Positions 1-6,958 of a stretch of 6,958 nucleotides of DNA are shown piece by piece (within the stretch, counting starts at the first letter, position 1; every line of letters starts with the position of its first letter). This DNA is from Melioribacteraceae bacterium. Lineage in GTDB: Bacteria; Bacteroidota; Ignavibacteria; Ignavibacteriales; Melioribacteraceae. The notes beneath the pieces were generated by a model. That model was not told the origin of the DNA, searched no databases, and was given only the letters and a program-made list of their open reading frames with translations. The DNA lies in NCBI GenBank assembly GCA_027036655.1, contig JALWEC010000464.1, positions 1 through 6,958 on the forward strand, given 5' to 3'. The position numbers and the translations under genes were made by a program.

Positions 1-280
1 GGAAAGAAATTTCCCAAACTCCGTCGCTATCTTTTTGAGCGGCAAAATATTTTCCGCCGTTAAAATCAGCCGAGTCCGATAAATAAAGGAGAACATTAAC
101 CGCGGTGGGAGCAAATAGTCTGAAATAAGTTTTTTCGCCCTCTTGAAAAGCGCCGAGCTTTTTGTTTGAGTAAATTTCATCCAAATTAATATTGTGTGTT
201 TGAGCCATATTAATACCGCCGAAAATATTTATTACGAATAGAAAAAGTATAATTGTTTTATTAGTCATTTTTGATTTCAT
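1..280 (-). CDS. Secreted alpha-glucan enzyme, probably type I pullulanase (N-terminal fragment)
   Basis: Only the first 93 codons are visible; the gene continues past the left edge. Residues 1 to about 26 form an export signal: a short basic start (MKSKMTNK), a hydrophobic core (TIILFLFVINIFGGI) and a probable cleavage site near NMA/Q. From about residue 41 the sequence LGAFQEGEKTYFRLFAPTA followed by hydrophobic strands and DGVWEISF matches the beta-sandwich (CBM48/E-set) that precedes the GH13 catalytic barrel in pullulanases and other glycogen- or starch-debranching enzymes. In that family the enzyme hydrolyses alpha-1,6 branches of pullulan, starch or glycogen; the signal peptide places it outside the cytoplasm. 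The catalytic domain is not in the window, so another GH13 member, or an esterase with the same N-terminal fold, remains possible. The first ATG is chosen because a GGAG lies five bases upstream; the in-frame Met at residue 5 has no such site. It lies 325 bases downstream of the sensor-kinase gene, probably with separate control. Confidence 0.6.
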   Translation of the reverse strand, partial: MKSKMTNKTIILFLFVINIFGGINMAQTHNINLDEIYSNKKLGAFQEGEKTYFRLFAPTAVNVLLYLSDSADFNGGKYFAAQKDSDGVWEISF

Positions 281-285
281 ACAAA

Positions 286-289
286 CTCC
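286..289 (-). promoter_or_regulatory. Ribosome binding site of the glucan-enzyme gene
   Basis: On the minus strand GGAG sits five bases before the ATG at 280-278, within ACGGAGTTTGT. It supports this ATG over the in-frame ATG at 268-266, which is preceded only by A-rich sequence. Confidence 0.55.
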
Positions 290-453
290 GTGTAAAGAAA
301 AAAATTAAGTTAATTAATTTTTGGCAAATTCCCCTCAATCCCGTCCCGCGAAGTTTATCCGATCAAAACATTGCAAAAGGATACAAAGGGAAACTACGGT
401 AAGCCGTATGGTTCAGAGGCGCAGATGTTCAGAGGATATCAATAGGGAAACCG

Positions 454-497
454 CAACCTTTCACGTACTTGTTCCTTAAGGAGCAAGCAAAGGATTG
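454..497 (+). other. Nested hairpin, candidate structured RNA element
   Basis: Read on the plus strand, CTTGTTCC (468-475) pairs with GGAGCAAG (480-487) over eight positions, including one G-U, around a TTAA loop. Beneath it, CCTTT (457-461) pairs with AAAGG (489-493), and CAA (454-456) pairs with TTG (495-497) across a single bulged A at 494. The two stem blocks are separated by an internal loop (462-467 against 488). On the minus strand the G-U becomes a C/A mismatch, so the plus-strand fold is slightly better. This could be part of an RNA transcribed rightwards or a folded leader of the glucan-enzyme mRNA. Family and function are unknown. Confidence 0.4.
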
Positions 498-605
498 TCT
501 TACACTTACCGTTTGTTTAATGAGGCATTCACAATTCGCCCGCAACGGAGAAACGCAGTCGAAAAAGGGGGTGTGGAAATTATTAAGCATTTTCATCCGT
601 GAATA

Positions 606-3600
606 TTAAAGCACGCGCCTTAAACTTTCAATCATTTTATCCCGCATAATCGGCTTGGAAATAAAATCGTCAAATCCGGCGCGAATGTAATTATCATGGT
701 CGCCCGGCATAACGTAAGCCGTGGCGGCAATTATCGGCACATCTCTGTAAGCGGGAATATTTCTTATTTCGTGCAATGCGTCAAGTCCGTTATATTCACC
801 CTGCAGATTAATATCCATTACGATAAAATCAAATTTTTTCCGTTTTAGAAGCGGAAGCGCATCCTCAAACTTTGCGGCGACTTCAATATCTTTAAGTTCC
901 TTCATTTGCTGTTTGAACAAAATCTGCGAATCGATTTGATCTTCGAGCAACAAACAGGAAAGCTCGCTCAAAATAATTTTTTTATTTCCTGAATTTTTAT
1001 TCGCAGCCTCAGGGACTTTATTTACAATAGTTTCCGCAATCTTTGCTTTCGGTTTTTCCGAGACCTCGGGCGTAGGCACAGGTTTAGGACGCTCGATTTC
1101 CACTGTTTTCTCAACTACCGGAATTACTTCTCTTTTTTCTTCCTTTTTCTCAACGACAGGCGTCTTACCCAAATCTATTGCAACGGGAAGTTGAGCGGCA
1201 AAACCGACAATTTCGTTTCCCTTCGTTACTTCGGTAAAAGTTACCTGCAGCAAATGCGCCAGCTTTCTGAAAAGGCGAACTGCAAAGCGGGAAATTCCGT
1301 AATTCCGGCGGATAATATTTTCATCCTCGGTTAAAAATTCATTCATAGCAACAATTAAATCTTGCGAAATCGTCTTTCTGTCGTCCCTAACGATGATTAG
1401 AACTTTGCCGTTTTCCTGTTTTGCACTGAGGTAAGCCTGTCCTTCTTTGGTTCCTCTTACGGCAAATTCCCACAGCATAGAGATAATTGAAATCACCCTT
1501 TCTTTATCGTTTATCAAAGTTATTGAAGATGAGATTTTTCCGTACTTCAAAGTTACGCCGTAAGATTCCGCTACTTTTTTAACTCTCTCTTCCACTTCGT
1601 CCAAAATATCAACAATGCTAAACGTTACGGGAGAAATTTCAACATTGTTTTCCTCAAGAGCCACATATTCCGAAGCGGCATCCATAAGATTCTTCAGCGC
1701 TTTCTGATTTTCCTTAATAATCTCAGCCGATTCCAACTGCTCCGGGGTAGGATTTTCAATGCTTTCGGCTAATTCCTGAGAAAAACCAATAATAACATTG
1801 ATTGGAGTAAGCAGCTCGTGGAATAGATGCCCGAGAAAAGCGGCGTCAATTCCTGAAACCCCTTCAGATGAAGATACCGGAGCCGCAACTCCGGAGCGGA
1901 ACGACTTATCAGCCGCTTCAAGCGCAACTTCAGGTTTAATAAAAATCGAATATGAAATAACCTCGTTGAAAAAATCCGAAATCGGCAGAAAATGCGCCTG
2001 CGCCGAAAATATTTTTCCGTTCTTGTTTTTGAAAGAAACCTCTAAAGTAGTTTCTTCGTTTTTTTTATTAATAAAAATTGTTTTGTTAATTTTACCCCGA
2101 TCCTGATCGGTAATCAGCGTTACAAAAGAGTCCCCCGTAATTTCTTTTTCGTGAAAAGAGAATAATTCGGTAAATGCCGGATTTACTTTCGAGATAAATC
2201 CTTCAGCGTCTGTTTCAACAAACGCTTCGGCAGCCATTTGGGAAAACGCGTGAAATTCTTTAAGTTCTTTCTCAAATTCGAGAGCTTTTGAGGCATCTTC
2301 AAGATAAGTTAAAACGGCGTCTTTTCCGTCGTAATTAATCTTAACCTTACTCATCCGGACGATTAACACCGTTCCGTCTTTTCTTTTATTTTTGACGGGT
2401 TTGCCCCAGCCGGTTTCATTTTCATCTTCGTTTGATTCAAGCAAAGTTTGAATATTTTCCGGAGAATAAAGGTCGGTTAAATCCAAAGAGAGAAAACTTT
2501 TGCGGTCGTAACCGTAAAGGGATAAAGCGGCATCGTTGACCGCCAAAAACATTAAATTTTCAGAATCATAAATAAAAATAGGTTGCGGGCTTGTATTCAA
2601 TATAATATCGTAAATTTTTTCTTCCATAATTCTTCCAATATTTTCTTCATTCATTCTTACCAACGTAATAAAACCGCCGGATAGAACATTTTTTCTATTA
2701 AATATTTTTTTTATATATAAATTTAAGTTTTTATAACTTGAATCCGCATAAAAATCTTTGAGTTCAAATTCGGTTTCATCATTTTTTTCTTCGGAATAAA
2801 GGAACATACTTATTTCTTCTCCCAGTTTCTTCCCGAAGAAATCGGTCAAATTTTCTCCCGTTATTTCATTCCTCTTCAAACCGAACGCTTCCGCAAAGCC
2901 CAAGCTGGATTTTTTAATTTTTCCCGAATAATCAAAAATGGCAAACGGAAGATTTAACTTCTCGATTGTCGAATAAATCAAATATTCTTCTCTGTCCGAA
3001 AGGCTCAAGATTCTATCCGGCTGAACAATTCCGATAGTAGCCACTACATTTTCATTTGAATCAAATACCGGAATTTTAATTACGTCGTATCCTGAAAGAA
3101 GTTCTGAATCGGTTAAGGTTAAATCGTCTCGCACAAGAATTTCTTTGTATCGAACGGCTTGCTCGGTTAATAAAGTCATAACTTCGGCAATCGAGGATAA
3201 AAACGCTTCCTTTTCCGAAAAACCTTCAGCCGCGCCAACGGCGAGAAACTCTTTCATATTTTCATTTGCAAATGTGATTTTGCCAGACGAATCGGTAATC
3301 CAGAATGAAATTTGCTTACCGTAAAGCGCCTTTTTTAATCTGTTTTTTTCGATTATGGAAAGAGGATATTCATTTTCAATTGTGTAAAGGACGTCAAGAA
3401 CTTCTTCGTTAGTTATGATTTTCCGGAGGTTTTCCGAAACAATTCTGTATTTGGAGGCGAATAAATATTCCGGCTCGTCAACCTCAAACTGAATCAGAAA
3501 GTAGTTTTCATTTCCCGAGACTAACGGAATAAGTTTGCATCCGGCTTCAATCGTTTCGCCCGTATTCGTAACTATCTGAAAAAATCCCGCTTCAGGTTCT

Positions 3601-3811
3601 CGCTTTGATAAAACAGAATTCCAAAGAACAGCTATTTTAGGGCTTTTTTTTTTAATAGCGAAATCAAATTATCTCCGGTTTTCAACGATTCCCGCAAAAA
3701 ACGGGATAACCGGATATTGAAAAATTGAAGATTTCCCGCTTCGTTAAGCAAAGCGGTCGGAAACGAAAACTCGTTTACATATTCTTTCAATATTTCTTTC
3801 TTCGCATTCAC
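606..3811 (-). CDS. Soluble PAS-rich hybrid histidine kinase/receiver with degenerate ATP-binding domain, split by a -1 frameshift
   Basis: Two frames together encode about 1068 residues. The first (3811-3644, 56 codons from a GTG overlapping the upstream stop as GTGA) ends at a ten-A run; the -1 frame then runs to the TAA at 608-606. Numbered on the joined protein, PAS-like domains lie at roughly 13-120, 168-260, 285-387, 400-510 and 520-627 (SFWITDSSGKITFANE is typical). The dimerisation domain (655-725) carries H665 in FHELLTP, the usual phosphorylation site. The ATPase region (about 765-880) lacks the N-box asparagines and both glycine boxes. A Lys/Pro/Glu-rich linker (885-945) leads to a receiver with E957/D958, phospho-acceptor D1000 in VMDINLQG, T1031 and K1053, all as expected. 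No transmembrane segment or DNA-binding domain is seen, so it is a cytoplasmic signalling protein whose output must be a partner. It is the last gene of a coupled unit with the two envelope genes. Kinase activity is doubtful; phosphotransfer is plausible. Confidence 0.8.
3644..3653 (-). other. Ten-A slippery run where the sensor reading frame shifts by -1
   Basis: On the minus strand the upstream frame reads CTA TTA AAA AAA AAA and then, unshifted, GCC CTA AAA TAG, stopping three codons later. Moving back one base gives AGC CCT AAA ATA and the remaining 1012 codons of the sensor protein. Upstream in the second frame there is a TAA just before the run, and no ATG, GTG or TTG between the run and the ATG at 3257. 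Either transcriptional or ribosomal slippage on the A run restores the product, or the run is one base short through mutation or sequencing error. Confidence 0.7.
3808..3811 (-). promoter_or_regulatory. GTGA stop/start overlap coupling lipoprotein and sensor genes
   Basis: The TGA of the FN3 lipoprotein gene (3810-3808) overlaps the GTG proposed as the sensor start (3811-3809). No Shine-Dalgarno sequence is visible just upstream, so the sensor is probably translated by ribosomes that terminate the lipoprotein and reinitiate. Confidence 0.6.
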
Positions 3812-5628
3812 TTTTTACTCGGCACCGTAACTGTTATTACATCTGTCCATTCCGAAGCCGAAACGCTGTTGACCGCCCGCATTCTATAATTGTAAGCGGA
3901 ACCGCGGAAAACATCATTATCGACAAACTGAGTTGTGTTGGGCGGAGCAACGCCGACATTTTCGAACGTTCCGCCTCCCGCGAATCTTCTCTGAATCTGG
4001 AAATAATCTTCATTGCCCGAATTATCCGACCAGTTTAGTATTACTCGCGGCGTGTTATCGGCAACTCCGTTAAAGTTTGTCGGAGCCACAAGGGGCGTAA
4101 CGACTTCGTTACTGAATTCGGAGTAAAGGTTGTTTCTGTAAGAGCGCACTTTGAAAAAGTATGACGAATCTCTGCTTAAGCCAACAACCGTGTAAGTTTC
4201 ACTATTTGCCGGTAAAGTTTTCAGCAAGAAATAATCGCCGCCTTCTCCGTTTTTCTTCCAAACTTCAAATCCGTCTTCATCCCACGAGTCGTCTGTCCAG
4301 CTGAGAAGGAAAGCCGTTCCCGGATTAATAGTTGAAATAGTGAGAGCTTTCGGAGGCTTGGGAGGAAGAATAGGAACGTAAGCGGTGTCAACATTGGAAT
4401 ATGTTGTATATGAACCGTCTCCCGTTTTATATCTTACACGGTAAGCGTAAGTTCTTCCCGCTGAATAGGAAGAATCCCAATAAGTTGTTACGTCCGGCTC
4501 GGTATCGCCTATTTTTGCAAATGGTTCTTCGGAACCGTAAATTTTTCTTTCGACTTCGCTCCCGTATTCCAAAGTGGAGTTGTCGCTCCAATGCAGATAA
4601 ACTTTCCTTGCGCTCATATCAAATGTAGCTTCAAGATTGGAGGGTGGCGTAATATCCCGCGAGCCTGTTGTAACGGTAGTTTCATTCGAATAAGCAAATG
4701 AGGAAGGTAAAATTGCGGCAACGCGATATTGATAAGTCGTGTTCTTCTCCAATCCTTCGTCAAGATATTCAATCGTATTCGGAGGAAGAACCGTAACCTG
4801 CGCATAATCCGTGCCTGCGGAAAGATTTTTCCTTTCGACAAGATAACCGTTTTCGCGAGTGGAATTATCATTCCAAGTAAGATGGACAACGCTTGCTCCC
4901 AGAGCTTCTCCTCGGAGATTTGTGGGAGCATCCCTTCCGGTTGGTCCGTTAGTATTAACTTCATTGCTGAAATGCGAAGCGCCAGAGCCGTTTACAGCTC
5001 GTACTTTGTAGTAATACGTTACAAATTCGTTTAACCCGAAATCGGAATAACTTGTTTGATCTTTAGCAAGAATTCTATAAGGTGCTGAACCGTAACTTAT
5101 GTTATTACCTACACTTCTCCACAGCTCGTAATTAGTTTCGTTAGTAGCATTATCTTCCCATAAAAGAAGCACCGAATTATTTCCGAATGTAGATAAAGTT
5201 AAGTTTGTAGGAGTATTCGGAGCATTTGACACATAAATATTTTTCTGAATATCGCTCTGCTTGTATGCTCCGCTTTTACTGTACGCAATAATATAAAACT
5301 GTATCCTGCTTCCGGCGGCCTCGGGAGCAATATCAAAATAGAGTGTGTCGTCCGGTAAAAAAACATGCTCCGTTGAAACGGTATTAATAAATATTTCAAG
5401 ATGATCCAATCCCGGACCTCCGAGCGCATCATCAGCGGTATAATCAACATAATTTCTGCCGATATAAACCGTATCGCCGGTGGCGGGATAATAAACTTTT
5501 ACGGAAGGTTTATCGGCGGCAGTCGGCGGATTTGAACTCGCCTCAACACATCCTTCCAAATAAAAAATACTAAACACAAACGTGATTAGTAAAAATAGTG
5601 TAATTGTTATATTTTTAATATTTTTCAT
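3808..5628 (-). CDS. Predicted lipoprotein with an Ig-like and five fibronectin type III domains
   Basis: This is a complete 606-residue protein. Residues 1-27 are a lipoprotein signal: basic start, hydrophobic core (ITLFLLITFVFSIFYL) and lipobox LEGC with lipidated Cys27, so it should be membrane-anchored and face the periplasm or cell surface. Residues about 40-133 form an Ig-like beta-sandwich (KPSVKVYYPATGDTVY...). Five FN3 domains follow at about 137-226, 233-323, 326-420, 422-513 and 514-602. Each carries a strand-B/C motif W-x-D-[ND]-[SA] (Trp157, 252, 347, 444, 533) and a strand-F motif such as YYYKVRAVN or YAYRVR. FN3 arrays of this kind serve as spacers or protein/glycan-binding modules; no catalytic domain is seen and it has no C-terminal sorting domain. 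The ATG overlaps the stop of the upstream gene (ATGA) and its TGA overlaps the sensor's GTG, so it is the middle gene of the unit. The binding partner is unknown. Confidence 0.85.
   Translation of the reverse strand: MKNIKNITITLFLLITFVFSIFYLEGCVEASSNPPTAADKPSVKVYYPATGDTVYIGRNYVDYTADDALGGPGLDHLEIFINTVSTEHVFLPDDTLYFDIAPEAAGSRIQFYIIAYSKSGAYKQSDIQKNIYVSNAPNTPTNLTLSTFGNNSVLLLWEDNATNETNYELWRSVGNNISYGSAPYRILAKDQTSYSDFGLNEFVTYYYKVRAVNGSGASHFSNEVNTNGPTGRDAPTNLRGEALGASVVHLTWNDNSTRENGYLVERKNLSAGTDYAQVTVLPPNTIEYLDEGLEKNTTYQYRVAAILPSSFAYSNETTVTTGSRDITPPSNLEATFDMSARKVYLHWSDNSTLEYGSEVERKIYGSEEPFAKIGDTEPDVTTYWDSSYSAGRTYAYRVRYKTGDGSYTTYSNVDTAYVPILPPKPPKALTISTINPGTAFLLSWTDDSWDEDGFEVWKKNGEGGDYFLLKTLPANSETYTVVGLSRDSSYFFKVRSYRNNLYSEFSNEVVTPLVAPTNFNGVADNTPRVILNWSDNSGNEDYFQIQRRFAGGGTFENVGVAPPNTTQFVDNDVFRGSAYNYRMRAVNSVSASEWTDVITVTVPSKK
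5625..5628 (-). promoter_or_regulatory. ATGA stop/start overlap coupling deacetylase-like and lipoprotein genes
   Basis: The lipoprotein ATG (5628-5626) overlaps the TGA (5627-5625) ending the upstream gene. Upstream sequence is A-rich (AAATAAAAG) with only a weak ribosome binding site, so translational coupling is likely. Confidence 0.65.
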
Positions 5629-6958
5629 CTTTTATTTACGAAATCTAATAAAATTGACCGAGTATCTCCCGCATCCAATTTATCAAATGTAAGATAAACA
5701 CTTTCCGTAGCTTCGTCAAAAGTATATGCAGGGAGTTTTGTATTTATAATATCGGAAGAAACTTTTAAATCGGAAATTGCTTTATTCAAATAAACTTTAA
5801 CCATGAAATCTTCAACGGCTTGTTTAGACGGATTTGAAACTTCAATAGAAATCCTTCTTTTTCCTCTGACAGTAAAATTAATTTCAACACCTCCCCGTTT
5901 AAACCACCAGTTCTGAAGTTCGTCCAAAGTTGTAAACCACATATTCTTGCTTCTAACATAGTTAACAACTTTTCTTATAACCGGAATATTTGCAGATTTT
6001 AATTGCTCATCCGTATGAAATTTAAAAACATATAGTCCGCCTGTAAAATCTACGCGATCAACGTCTTCTTCGTAAGTATATTCCTGAAAATGCAAATCTT
6101 TAAGTCCGAAATCCCTTATGACCCGATAATCGTCTCTTGCCGTATTTCCAACGATAAATATTTTATTTCCGTCGAAAATTTCCGTTTTTGGGATAATTCT
6201 GTCTGTAAGCGAATCGGTAAAAATTAAGTTAAATCCGTTTTTCGACATAGCCGAAAGCGTATTTTTATCAAAATAACCGTAAGTAGGCATCAATTTTTTA
6301 ACATCGATTCCAAGCAAAGAATCGGCTTCCATTTTAGCGTTTCGTAATATTTCGTTCTGTTCATCGATACTGTATAATGAATTGGTAGTATCTTCAAACG
6401 ATTCCACATAACCGATATCCAGTTCCAATCCGATATTTAATCCCGCCGCATATTTTATCAGATATTTTCGGTCTTGCTGCAATTTTTCCGCGCTTGTAAA
6501 AACCGTGGAAGCATCCCCGGTTCCGAAAATTCCGGTGAAATTCTTTAAATTTTCCGGTTGTGAAGTAACAATTGGGACCATAACGGCGGCGGATTTGTAC
6601 GGCGGAGGCCAATCTACAATTTCCGCAGTAGGCAAATGAAGCAGCCAATCAAGCGAACTTGAAAAAAAGCGGTCAAAGTAGATGTAATCTTCTTGCGTAC
6701 CGATTACCGAATTGAGTTCAAAACCGTACCAGACAAAGCGACCTTTTCCATATCTTCCGAATGCGCTTCCCGCGCTTTTTTGTATGTTTTCGATAACCAA
6801 ACCGTGCTCCCGCCTGAAATCGTACCAGTAACTTGCCTGAATTGTACGAGGTTCTAGCACTTCGGCGTATATCGGTCTGTCCCAAGTTGCAATGTCAAGC
6901 GTATAACCGGTCGGAACCCCCGTTGTTATCGGAAGGTTCCCTCGTACAGTGTGAATTT
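5625..6958 (-). CDS. Polysaccharide-deacetylase-like (NodB-fold) protein lacking catalytic motifs, 5'-truncated by window edge
   Basis: The frame is open from the right edge (first full codon at 6956) to the TGA at 5627-5625, giving 443 visible residues; the start lies outside. Residues 1 to about 107 resemble the end of a glutamine-amidotransferase-like alpha/beta domain (GRYGKGRFVWYGFELNSV followed by a helix ending DWLLHL), as found in surface glycan proteins. Residues about 112-351 resemble a polysaccharide deacetylase barrel: a first strand AAVMVPIVTS, a later PTYGYFDKNTLSAMSKNGF segment, and the terminal FKFHTDEQ and WFTTLDELQNWW pattern. The usual Asp-Asp pair and His-x3-His metal ligands are not visible, so metal-dependent deacetylation is doubtful. 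Residues about 357-443 look like a small beta-sandwich. Such proteins usually act in the envelope on or around polysaccharides; location cannot be confirmed without the N-terminus. It is the most upstream visible gene of the coupled unit. The fold assignment is moderate, by pattern only. Confidence 0.6.
   Translation of the reverse strand, partial: IHTVRGNLPITTGVPTGYTLDIATWDRPIYAEVLEPRTIQASYWYDFRREHGLVIENIQKSAGSAFGRYGKGRFVWYGFELNSVIGTQEDYIYFDRFFSSSLDWLLHLPTAEIVDWPPPYKSAAVMVPIVTSQPENLKNFTGIFGTGDASTVFTSAEKLQQDRKYLIKYAAGLNIGLELDIGYVESFEDTTNSLYSIDEQNEILRNAKMEADSLLGIDVKKLMPTYGYFDKNTLSAMSKNGFNLIFTDSLTDRIIPKTEIFDGNKIFIVGNTARDDYRVIRDFGLKDLHFQEYTYEEDVDRVDFTGGLYVFKFHTDEQLKSANIPVIRKVVNYVRSKNMWFTTLDELQNWWFKRGGVEINFTVRGKRRISIEVSNPSKQAVEDFMVKVYLNKAISDLKVSSDIINTKLPAYTFDEATESVYLTFDKLDAGDTRSILLDFVNKR

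Larger units (their letters stand above)
281..605. other. Gene-free spacer between sensor gene and glucan-enzyme gene
   Basis: This 325-base spacer forms the 3' flank of the sensor gene and the leader of the glucan-enzyme gene. The part nearest the glucan enzyme (about 290-325) is very AT-rich and could hold its promoter, but I see no convincing -35/-10 or Bacteroidota-type TTTG/TAnnTTTG pair. I found no obvious intrinsic terminator (GC-rich stem plus T run) after the sensor stop codon. The middle (about 360-600) is richer in G and C than its edges and contains a strong nested hairpin, a second small hairpin, two TTCAGAGG direct repeats (412-419, 428-435) and two GGGAAAC repeats (388-394, 445-451). 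I do not recognise it as a named riboswitch, ribozyme or RNA family. Open frames inside it (for example a 55-codon minus-strand frame at 596-429) lack ribosome binding sites. Confidence 0.5.

Noticed and set aside
429..596. 55-codon minus-strand open frame in the spacer (begins MKMLNNF, ends FPIDIL)
   Set aside because: No ribosome binding site, unusually Cys-rich for its length, no recognisable family, and it overlaps the hairpin; more likely a chance frame in a structured element.
300..600. Group I or group II intron, c-di-GMP riboswitch, cobalamin riboswitch, hammerhead ribozyme or CRISPR array in the spacer
   Set aside because: Short resemblances (TTCAGAGG, GCAAA, CCGCAAC, TAATGAG) do not extend to the conserved cores of these RNAs, and no regularly spaced repeats are present.
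1798..2106. Plus-strand open frame opposite the sensor gene
   Set aside because: It lies antisense to the clearly coding PAS and dimerisation-domain region, and its translation is low-complexity with no domain features.
606..3257. ATG at 3257 as the start of the sensor gene
   Set aside because: PAS coding sequence continues upstream in the same frame through SFWITDSSGKITFANEN and on to the A10 run. The ATG lies inside this PAS domain and has no ribosome binding site.
4401..5034. Several open frames in other frames across the FN3 gene
   Set aside because: All are shadows of a strong FN3-encoding frame, with Arg/Leu-rich translations and no start signals.
5625..6860. GTG at 6860 as the start of the deacetylase-like gene
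   Set aside because: The frame stays open to the window edge with protein-like sequence (VRGNLPITTGVPTGYTL) and the GTG lacks an upstream ribosome binding site, so the gene most likely starts outside the window.

Overview
The window is a stretch of bacterial chromosome, AT-leaning by eye, with every recognisable gene on the minus strand; transcription runs from high to low coordinates. Secreted multi-FN3 lipoproteins, PAS-rich soluble hybrid histidine kinases and secreted alpha-glucan enzymes together suggest a free-living member of the Bacteroidota/Ignavibacteriota (FCB) group. This placement is an inference from gene style; no rRNA or marker gene is present.

Layout in transcription order. 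(1) 6958-5625: 3' part of a gene for an envelope-type protein, with the tail of a glutamine-amidotransferase-like domain, a polysaccharide-deacetylase-like (NodB-fold) region lacking the expected catalytic residues, and a C-terminal beta-sandwich. Its 5' end lies beyond the right edge. (2) 5628-3808: a predicted lipoprotein with one Ig-like domain and five fibronectin type III domains. (3) 3811-606: a large soluble sensor protein with about five PAS-like domains, a histidine-kinase dimerisation domain with its histidine, an ATP-binding domain whose nucleotide motifs look lost, and an intact C-terminal receiver. Its reading frame is split by a -1 shift at a run of ten A residues. (4) 605-281: a gene-free spacer holding a candidate folded RNA element. 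(5) 280-1: the start of a secreted alpha-glucan enzyme, probably a type I pullulanase, running off the left edge.

Genes 1, 2 and 3 are joined by two 4-base stop/start overlaps (ATGA at 5625-5628, GTGA at 3808-3811), so they almost certainly form one translationally coupled unit. The simplest reading is an envelope module of two exported beta-rich proteins made together with a cytoplasmic PAS/phosphotransfer protein. Two of the three look like degenerate relatives of enzymes (a NodB-like protein and a kinase without a recognisable ATP site), which suggests binding, scaffolding or phosphotransfer roles. The glucan enzyme has its own ribosome binding site after a 325-base spacer and need not belong to the same unit.
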